Shown: in pieces, positions 56,505 to 64,000 of the stretch | Position numbering within the stretch: the first letter of the stretch is position 1 | Layout of the letters: each line of letters starts with the position of its first letter | Assembly (NCBI GenBank): GCA_001311565.1 | Contig: BBBM01000006.1 | Coordinates: 1-64,000 of the forward strand | Direction of reading: 5' to 3' | Length of the DNA: 64,000 nt | Origin: Desulfothermus okinawensis JCM 13304 | GTDB taxonomy: Bacteria; Desulfobacterota; Desulfovibrionia; Desulfovibrionales; Desulfothermaceae | Notes under the pieces: generated by a model | What the model saw: only the letters and a program-made list of their open reading frames with translations | Database searches by the model: none | Told to the model about the DNA's origin: nothing | Position numbers and translations under genes: made by a program

Positions 56505-57507
56505 TTAATGCCTTTTTTTTAAATATTCAATTACCTTGTCTCCAGGTAACCCTTTTTTTCTTGGTCATATTAATATATGTATCAAATACCCCTTTGACCC
56601 TTCTAGCCCATCTGTCTGCTTCTTGTTCTCCTATTCCAATAATCGTATTTCCATGGGCAAGGGTATATCTTATTCCCTCAAAGTCACTATTATCCCATGC
56701 CTTTCCATGTTTTTTTCGCCCACTTAATGTCTATTTGGTCAATTATCTTTTTGTATTTATCAGGGAGTGAGTTCCATTTTTTCTTGTTCATAACAACGAA
56801 AAATCCAACAGAATATGCAATCTTATAATTGGCTATAGTATATTTTGTAACCTCTGCCATTTTCCAGCCTTTGTTAGTCTCTATGGGATATGTTGCTCCT
56901 TCAACTACCCCTTTTTGGAGTGCCTGATACACCTCAGGCATTGGCATGGCAACTGGAATTGCCCCAAGTGCCTTTAAAGTGTCTGCAACTGAACCTGGAC
57001 ACCTGATCTTTAGGCCTTTTAGGTCCTTTAATTTGTATACTGGCTTTTTTTTGAGGTGGATAAAACCAGGGCCATGTGCATGGAGGTATAAGACCTTTAC
57101 CTGGGACAGTTCCTTTGGTTTAAATTTTGTGTAGACTTCATTGATTATGGCAGTTGCAAATTCTCCGCTGGGGTTTCCAAATGGTAGATTTATAAAATCC
57201 ATCAGAGGAAACCTGCCTCTGGTATATAAAAGACAGGACATACCTATGTCAGACATTCCAGATATGACCCCATCATAACATTGGGCTGCCTTGGTTAGAG
57301 TCTGGCCTGGATAAAAATATATTTTAACATTACCATGGGTCCTTTTTTTCCACCTCCTTGCACCACGCCTCGGCCAATTTGCTTTGGATGTGAGTTGGAG
57401 GGAAAAAGCTGCTATAGGTAAATTGAAATTTTTTTTGGCAAAAACATGTGCAGAAAAAAAAACAAAAAATAATACTTAATGAAATTATAGACACTTTTTT
57501 TAACCAT
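56505..57507 (-). CDS. dctP: TRAP transporter solute-binding protein (DctP type)
   Basis: The protein has about 332 aa. Residues 1-28 form a signal peptide (Lys-rich start, hydrophobic core, AHVFA cleavage site). The mature part has QSKLAEAWCKEVEKRT, YFYPGQTLTKAAQCYDGV, and the binding-site Arg in LKGLKIRCPGSVADTLKALG. It captures an organic acid, perhaps a C4-dicarboxylate or another carboxylate, in the periplasm. The start at 57507 follows AGGGGG. Frames near 56711, 57041, 57349 and 57440 were corrected. Confidence 0.9.
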
Positions 57508-57563
57508 TTATAAATTCCCCCTTATTTAAGGTTTAACCAATTTTTATTTCTTTGAATTTTGAG

Positions 57564-58436
57564 CTAGTTATCTAACAATGGATAGCCCATCTCTTCCCTT
57601 TGTTTTGCATAGAGCCTGGCTACGCTAGATGCAAGGTGTCTTACCCTGGCAATGTAGGCAGTCCTCTCAGTAATTGATATGGCTCCCCTTGCATCTAAGA
57701 GGTTAAACACATGGGAACACTTGAGACAAAAGTCATAGGCAGGCCATGGGAGATTTTCTCCACAAAGCCTTTTGCACTCTGCTTCAAATAGGTCAAAACA
57801 TGTGAACAACATTTCAGTAGATGAGTGTTCAAAATTGTATTTAGAGTGTTCATATTCTCCCTGGTGGTGGACATGTCCATAGGTCACATTTTCATTCCAT
57901 TCTAAATCATACACAGATTCCTTTTCCTGTAGATACATTGAGATGCGCTCAAGTCCATATGTGATTTCAAGACTTACAGGAGTCAGGTCAATTCCACCTA
58001 TTTGTTGGAAATAGGTAAATTGTGTTATCTCCATGCCATCTAACCAAACTTCCCATCCAAGTCCCCATGCACCAAGTGTAGGAGATTCCCAGTCGTCCTC
58101 TACAAAACGAATGTCATGTTCCTTTGGGTCAATTCCCAGGGCATAAAGACTTTCAAGGTAGATATCCTGGGAATTTTCAGGAGCTGGTTTTAAGATTACC
58201 TGGTATTGGTAATAGTGTTGGAGTCTATTTGGGTTTTCCCCATATCTCCCGTCTGTGGGTCTTCTTGATGGTTGAACATATGCGGTGTTCCATGGTTCAG
58301 GCCCAATGACCCTGAGTGCTGTAGCTGGATGAAATGTCCCTGCTCCAACTTCCACGTCATATGGCTGATGGATTACACAACCATAGTCAGACCAAAATTT
58401 GTGTAGTCTCATAATTACTTCTTGGAAACGAAGCAT
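57564..58436 (-). CDS. glyQ: Glycyl-tRNA synthetase alpha subunit
   Basis: This is an intact 290-aa protein, with the class II catalytic core: [40 protein letters not shown] and [20 protein letters not shown]. It works with GlyS. It has no A/T run over five and no shift. Unlike in most bacteria, glyS does not follow directly; the three TRAP genes lie between. Confidence 0.97.
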   Translation of the reverse strand: MLRFQEVIMRLHKFWSDYGCVIHQPYDVEVGAGTFHPATALRVIGPEPWNTAYVQPSRRPTDGRYGENPNRLQHYYQYQVILKPAPENSQDIYLESLYALGIDPKEHDIRFVEDDWESPTLGAWGLGWEVWLDGMEITQFTYFQQIGGIDLTPVSLEITYGLERISMYLQEKESVYDLEWNENVTYGHVHHQGEYEHSKYNFEHSSTEMLFTCFDLFEAECKRLCGENLPWPAYDFCLKCSHVFNLLDARGAISITERTAYIARVRHLASSVARLYAKQREEMGYPLLDN

Positions 58437-58457
58437 AATAAACTCCCTTTATTAAAT

Positions 58458-59219
58458 TTATGTGTGGATAAATTTTCCCCTTTGCCAGGTTATGTTCAAG
58501 TGTGTTTTTATAAAATTCCAAACCCCTTGGGCTACGATGTTCTCATCTTTTTTTAGAGATTTTCCTATCCATTAAGTCTTTTAGTCTAGAATTAAATACT
58601 CCGTATAAAAGTTTATAACCCTCTTTGTTTAAAGGCAAATAACCATTTTTATTGGTTGTACATTTTGTACAAAAACAGTGTCCCTTTTTTGGAGAGAAAA
58701 AAAATTTCTGGCTCATCTCTTAACAGCTTCCACATCTATTGCAACTCACAAGTTGGGGACTATATCCCAACACAGAGGCAATTTGTGCCCTGAAAAAGAT
58801 AGGGATATTTGTAGATGAAAAAAAATCACGGCTGTTTAATTCATTAAGTAGCTCCAAAAAAAGTTTCATACACCATTTTTGAGAAGGAATTTCCCAAAAT
58901 CACAGCCTCTAAAAATTTTTGACAATTAACAGCAATTCCATAGCGTATTTTATCCCTATGGATCCTGGGAAATCTGTCTATCAATATTCCCTCTTCAAGG
59001 TAAAAATAATTCCCATGTCTGGGGGATTTCCACTTAAATACCACGTGTGACAACTCTTCAAAACAACCTGAAAATCGTCTCCTGCTCTTAAGCCCTCCAA
59101 AGGCAAAAGATGATACTACACCATAAGATGGAGTGAGAAATTTTACAATGAGATCATTATCTCTATAAGGCCTAACCCTTAGGACTATAACGTGCTCAAA
59201 AAAATTCCCTATTAGTCAT
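58458..59219 (-). CDS. recO: DNA repair protein RecO
   Basis: The protein has about 254 aa. The OB-fold N-terminus reads EHVIVLRVRPYRDNDLIVKF, followed by VVSSFAFGGLKSRRRFSG; the zinc-binding part is CNRCGSC...HCFCTKC. RecO helps load RecA at gaps with RecR. An A7 near 59200, A/T runs near 58856, 58826, 58692, 58550 and a missing T near 58725 were corrected. The start overlaps the stop of the rodZ-like gene by eight bases; glyQ follows 21 bases after its stop in the reverse order typical of deltaproteobacteria (recO-glyQ). Confidence 0.82.
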
Positions 59220-60150
59220 GGATGGGAAAATTCAAGGTCTTAACCTGTCCAGACTTGCCATTTGTATCCACCTTTTTCCCATCATAGAATATGTCTATGC
59301 CACCTAGGTTTCCAACCTTTAACTTAAGATTTTGCTTGAACTTAAACTCAATTTCATCTCCCTTGGAGAGCAGTTTCTGTTTAGTGGAATTACCATCTAT
59401 CCAACCCATAACCCAGCAATTATCCTTTGCGGAAATCTCTACAATGTGAAAATCATTTTGAGCAGGTTTCTCTTTAATATTATTTTCCAATACCTTTGTT
59501 TCTGGAGAGTTATTCTGGTCTATTTTAGTAGATATTGTCTTGTTTGTAAAAGCTAGATTCGGACCTGTATTAGACCTTGTATCATTAATGGAGTCCATAT
59601 TGATGTTAGTTTGATTTGTACTGTTTAACTCATTCTCTAGCCCGTTAGTATTGTTTTGTAATGCGTTTATTTTTTTTGTTTCTGTTTCATTATTAACTGA
59701 GACTTCATTTTTTGTTTTCATGGTGGTATGTTTAACTGTGTTTTTATTTGAAATTTGACTTCTGGAATTTGAACTTTCAATCTTAAAATATATAATACAA
59801 ATAATAATAAATAAACTAAAACAAATTACCAGTATCCATATCCATTTTTTTATATTTTATTCCATTAAATTCTTCCAGGGAATCTATTTTTTTTATGTTT
59901 TGATTGCTGTGATACATGATGTGACTCATATATCTCAAGAAATTCTTTAGGGTCTATACCCAGGAATTCAGCATAGTTTTTTTATAAAAGCCCTGGTATA
60001 AACAGGGTGAGGCAAGGTTTCAAAATCTCCCCTTTCCAGTGCATCGATGTTCATGATGCTTATTTTAGTAGCCCTATACACATCTTCCTGAGAATAACCC
60101 CTTTTTTCTCTTTCTGCCTTTAAAATAAGACCTATATCTTTGAGGTCCAT
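59212..60150 (-). CDS. RodZ-like HTH-transmembrane protein
   Basis: The protein has about 312 aa. An N-terminal HTH (IGLILKAEREKRGYSQEDVY and IDALERGDFETLPHPVYTRA) is followed by a basic linker, one membrane helix (WIWILVICFSLFIIICIIYF), an Asn/Thr-rich linker and a C-terminal beta domain (DNCWVMGWIDGNSTKQKLL), which is the RodZ layout. RodZ links MreB to the cell envelope. An A/T run near 59979-59985 and others near 59857 and 59890 were corrected. It starts 25 bases after the surA-like gene. Confidence 0.8.
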
Positions 60151-60174
60151 TCTTTACTCCTGTATTATATAAAA

Positions 60175-61062
60175 TTACATCCTTATCTCTATTACGGCCT
60201 TTGATCTTAGCTTTGAAATATACTCTATGTATCTTTTTTTTAACTTCTCTGAGTATATCTTATTCTTTATCTTTTGTGCGATTTTAGTATCCGTCAAAGG
60301 ATTTACTATTTTTTTTGTCTTTTACATAAATCCTGAAATATTTTGAATTTACCGAAAAAAATAGGGCTAAGTTGTCCCTTTTTTTACACCTTGTATGGCT
60401 TGTTTCCAATTTTCTTGTAGCCCATTTACATCCACTTCTCCAAGATCAATGGTTTTCACCCCAGGTGGAGTATTAAATTTACCTTTACCTTGTAATGTGA
60501 TATCTTTAAGCAAGTCTTTGTCTTCACTTTGAAAAAGTATTAAATTTGCAGTCTCTCTTTGTTTCAATTTCATATTGTGTTCTTCAAGGTATTTTTTTAT
60601 ATCTTCTTCAGTGACAACTACTTTACTCCTTACCATATATGAAATTAACTTGTTTATCTTTATATTGTCTTCAATGCTCTTTTTTACTTCTTCTAGTTTT
60701 AATCCCTGCTTTTTTTAATTCCTCTTTAAATTCTTGCTCTGTGAGCTCGCTGGATTTTATCATTTGTTCTAGCTGATTCTCAACTTCATATTTTGATACC
60801 TTTATACCAAGCCTATCTGCTTCTTCTTTAAAGAGTATTTTATTTACCATCTCAGACAAAAATTGTTTTACCAACTCCTTGTTGTTTAAGCTTATATTCA
60901 TTCCCTGGGATAGGCTTGCCTTTTTTTATTTCTTTTTTTTAAGTCATATAGGGTTATTACTTCTCCATTAACAATGGCCACTATCTTGTCTAAAATTTTT
61001 GCCTGTGCACAGGTTAAAAAATGAGAAAAAAAATAAAAAAATAATAAAATATTACGCAGCAT
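60175..61062 (-). CDS. SurA-type periplasmic chaperone lacking a clear PPIase domain
   Basis: The protein has about 295 aa. Residues 1-22 form a signal peptide (hydrophobic core, cleavage near TCAQA). KILDKIVAIVNGEVITLYDL is the SurA N-terminal signature; EMVNKILFKEEADRLGIKVS and VVVTEEDIKKYLEEHNMKLK follow. The rest, ending SKLRSKAVIEIRM, does not show a parvulin domain with its usual His/Cys residues. It helps outer-membrane proteins fold. Shifts near 60938, 60948, 60712, 60380, 60313 were corrected. The start overlaps the mfd stop by 11 bases. Confidence 0.78.
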
Positions 61063-64000
61063 ATTCCATCTCCTTGGTAAAAAGTGTACATATTTCATCG
61101 TACCAGTATTGGACTCCTTTTGCAAAATCTTCCCCTGGTAAGTTTAGTTCCAGCTTTTTAGGGTTTATCAGTCGAAGATTTTTTTTATGTCTTTCTATCC
61201 ACATGAGCATTTTTTTCTGGCTCAATTCCAATTGAACTATTTTCCCATGAAATTATTATCTTATTTTTGTAAAAATCTGCGCGATCAGCCATGAGTTTAG
61301 CCAGTATTGATTTGAGTTCAAGTATTGATATTAGGTTTTCCACCTCCAGTGGGACCATGCCAAATCTGTCCCTTAATTCTTCTTTTATAAATTCAAAATC
61401 TTCTCTTTGTTTACATGATGAGAGGACCTTGTAGAATTGGAGCCTTTCATCGCTGTCCTGGATGTAGTTTGATGGTATATTTGCCTCAACAAAGATATTT
61501 AGTTGTGGATCAATTTCCTCTTCCTGGATTTCTTCGCCCTTTAGCCTCTTTATCTCCTTTTCCAACATCTCAAGATACAGGTCAAGTCCTACCTTTGCTA
61601 TGTTTCCAGTTTGTGCTTCACCAAGAAGATTGCCTGCACCCCTTAATTTCAAATCCGCCATTGCGACCTTAAACCTGCACCTAGGTAATCCAGCTCTAAG
61701 ATGGTCCTAAGGCGTTTTATAACGGGTTTTGATAGGTGTTTTATAGAATCCACCACGAAATATGCATATGCCTGGACAGATGATCTACCAACCCTTCCTC
61801 TTAGCTGATAGAGTTGACCAAGACCGAATAGTTGCGGCGTGTCCACAATCAAGGTGTTTGCCCGTGGAAAATCAAGCCCTGCTTCTATTATGGCGGTGCA
61901 TATTAAAATTTGTATGTCACCCAGGAGAAAATTATGTAAGGTCTCTTCTAGTCTTCTCTCAGACATCTGTCCATGGGCAATTTCAACATTTGCATGGGGA
62001 ACAAGAGACTTAACATATTCCTTTATCCTGGCCAGTCCCTTTACCCTGTTATATACCCAGAATATTTGTCCACCTCTATCCAGCTCCCTGTTTAGAATTT
62101 CCTTTAGCTTTGATTTCTCCCTTTCTATTATAGAAGTTTTTACTGGCTTTCTATCTACTGGTGGTGTTTCTATAACACTGAGGTCCCTGATTCCAGTTAA
62201 GGAGAGTTGTAATGTCCTTGGGATGGGGGTTGCGGTCATGGTTAGAACATCTATGCTTTTTCTAATCTGTTTTAGCTTTTCTTTTTGCCTGACTCCAAAT
62301 CTCTGTTCTTCGTCTAAAATCAGCAGTCCAAGTCTTGGAATTTCAATATCATTTGAAAGCAGCCTGTGGGTTCCTATTATAATATCAACTTCACCTTTTT
62401 TTTAGGGAATCAACTATGAGCTTTTGTTTATTTTTAGGTACAAACCTGCTCAGCATGGCCACATTTACCCCAAAATCTTCCATCCTTGTCTTGAAATTTC
62501 TATAGTGCTGCTCCGCAAGTACAGTGGTGGGGCAGAGTAAGGCTACCTGTCTTCCTGCACAAACTGCCCTATAGGCAGCCCTCATGGCAATTTCTGTTTT
62601 ACCAAATCCCACATCCCCACATATTAACCTGTCCATTGGCTCATCTTTTTCCATGTCTTTTAATACATCTAAGATGGCCTTTTCTTGGTCTGGGGTTTCC
62701 TCAAAGGGGAAAGTGGCTTCAAATTCCCTGAAATCTTCATCCAGGGATGGATATTTAAATCCTTTTACCACCTTCCTGTATGCATACATCTTTACAATAT
62801 CTTGTGCGATTTCTTCAATTGCCTTTTTTTACCCTTGCCCTGGTCTTTGCCCAGGTGGTAGATCCAAGCCTATCCAGGGTGGGGACTATTCCGTCTGGTC
62901 CTTTATACTTCTGGATCAGGTTAAGTTTATCTACAGGGACATAGAGTTTGTTGTTATCTGCATATAATATCTCTAGATAATCGTTTCCAATGTCATTTAT
63001 CTGAAGTCTGGTAAGACCCAAAAATTGACCTATACCATAATCCCTGTGGACCAGAAAATCTCCTGGCTTGATCTCATCTACATCTGATATACCCTTAAAT
63101 TTTTTTTTGTATCCTGGAAAGCGAAGTCCTTGGTTTGGCAGGAAGAAAAATAGATTCAGATAAAAACATAAGGTGGTTCCATTCAAGGGACACACCGATG
63201 TTAAGGGGAGATATTGTTAAGAAAATACCCTTTTTGTCTGAATCAAATCCGTCATTGACCTCTAGGTTAATTCCATGAGCAACTGTCCTTTCTTTTAAGA
63301 TGGTAAAAAAATTTATTTTTTTGATTTATTGTTTCTAAAGGTAAGCACCACCTGGTTTTTTTTGTCTTTGACCACTCCTGCAAGGTTGATATAAGTGTTG
63401 AAATAGGACGCTTTTTTTTCTTCTGGACGCCAGAATAGGTCTGAAAATGAAAAGTATTTTTGTTCAGGGAGTTGTACAGTAGAATATTCTTTGCCACTTA
63501 GGGAATCAAATATTATCTTTTGTTTGTTTACCCACAGACCCTTGGCCTGGGATGCGGTGTTAAATACTTTGTCATAAGGAATTTTAATCCCTTTATTTTC
63601 TCTTTGTTTATCTAAAAAGTTCTTCCATGAAAGTTCACAATCATCTAATGTCCTCCTGAGCATTTCAGGCTCCACTAGAAAATATATGGTGTTTTCTATT
63701 AGATACTCGTTAATAGAAGTGGATCCTTTGTAAAATATTCCTGGGAGTATTGAGTTTTCTTCAAGATAAGTTGGATCCTCAAATAGGGAAATAGCTTGTT
63801 TATTGAGGAGACCAGTTTTCCAAAAGTAATGCCACAACTCTTTGGCATCTTTGACTAATGTATCTTTGAAAATAGCTGGGGTTACAGGCAAGATTACCAC
63901 ATGGTCCAATGTGTCTTTTGATCGTTGTGACATGGGATCAAAGGTGCGGATACCTTCGATTAGGTCCCCAAAGAGATCAATCCGAATAGGGGAATGGTAT
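61052..64000 (-). CDS. mfd: Transcription-repair coupling factor Mfd, N-terminus outside window
   Basis: About 980 of the usual 1150 residues are present. The RNAP-interacting domain reads PGDFLVHRDYGIGQFLGLTR; the helicase has the P-loop ICGDVGFGKTEIAMRAAYRA, LLCPTTVLAEQHYRNF, DEEQRFG, TMTATPIPRTLQLSL and LYQLRGRVGRS; the C-terminal TRCF domain contains PSNYIQDSDERLQFYKVLSS. Mfd removes stalled RNA polymerase and recruits UvrA. Shifts near 63306, 63416, 63100, 62820, 62396, 61211, 61180 and a missing base near 61672 were corrected. The stop lies inside the start of the surA-like gene. Confidence 0.95.

Overview
The window is AT-rich DNA from what looks like an anaerobic Desulfobacterota-type bacterium (sulfate reducer or syntroph). 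The case rests on a dihaem fumarate reductase, class I two-subunit fumarase, a complete methylmalonyl-CoA pathway, split B12-dependent mutases and a Geobacter/Desulfovibrio-style chemosensory cluster. The species cannot be fixed from sequence alone. No rRNA, tRNA, CRISPR array or prophage was seen, and no stretch over 300 bases lacks a gene.

Almost every gene, essential ones included (glyS, mfd, folC, alr, mdh), is broken by single-base shifts. Joining the frames by hand nearly always needs one base fewer in an A/T run of about 6-9, or one base more in a short run, mostly G/C. This is best read as a systematic sequencing error, so gene coordinates below span the rejoined frames.

Region 1 (1-17650, minus strand) is one chemosensory locus. 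In transcription order it holds a Cache-domain MCP, a soluble MCP with two signalling tips, a triple-CheW protein, CheB, a HEAT protein, CheR, CheY, CheA, a 77-aa protein, a ParA-like ATPase, a second CheY, a small membrane protein, a soluble MCP and a PAS histidine kinase. An Rpn-family nuclease gene with a GIQQ repeat, and a strong internal start that could encode a separate antitoxin, sits inside the locus between the HEAT and cheR genes.

Region 2 (17805-25474) is mixed: a FliD-like orphan, alr, a PIN/Phd toxin-antitoxin pair with a doubled palindromic operator, folC, a hybrid kinase and a REC-LuxR regulator.

Region 3 (25636-43546, plus strand) is a methylmalonyl-CoA (mmc-like) cluster. 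It encodes FrdCAB, fumarase, a pyruvate/oxaloacetate carboxyltransferase fused to a biotin domain, malate dehydrogenase, methylmalonyl-CoA mutase with its MeaB GTPase, a 12S/PccB carboxyltransferase, the epimerase, succinyl-CoA synthetase and an acyl-CoA synthetase. Together they interconvert propionyl-CoA and pyruvate via succinate, fumarate and malate. No biotin carboxylase is present, which suggests a transcarboxylase. A second PIN pair is embedded here.

Region 4 (43699-52416, plus strand) holds thiolase, 3-hydroxybutyryl-CoA dehydrogenase, a second split B12 mutase with isobutyryl-CoA-mutase specificity residues, its own MeaB, an acyl-CoA synthetase and an unrecognised Trp-rich membrane protein. 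It looks like a butyrate/isobutyrate module.

Region 5 (52522-64000, minus strand) is a housekeeping run: mfd, surA-like, rodZ-like, recO, glyQ and glyS, with a TRAP transporter (dctPQM) inserted between glyQ and glyS.
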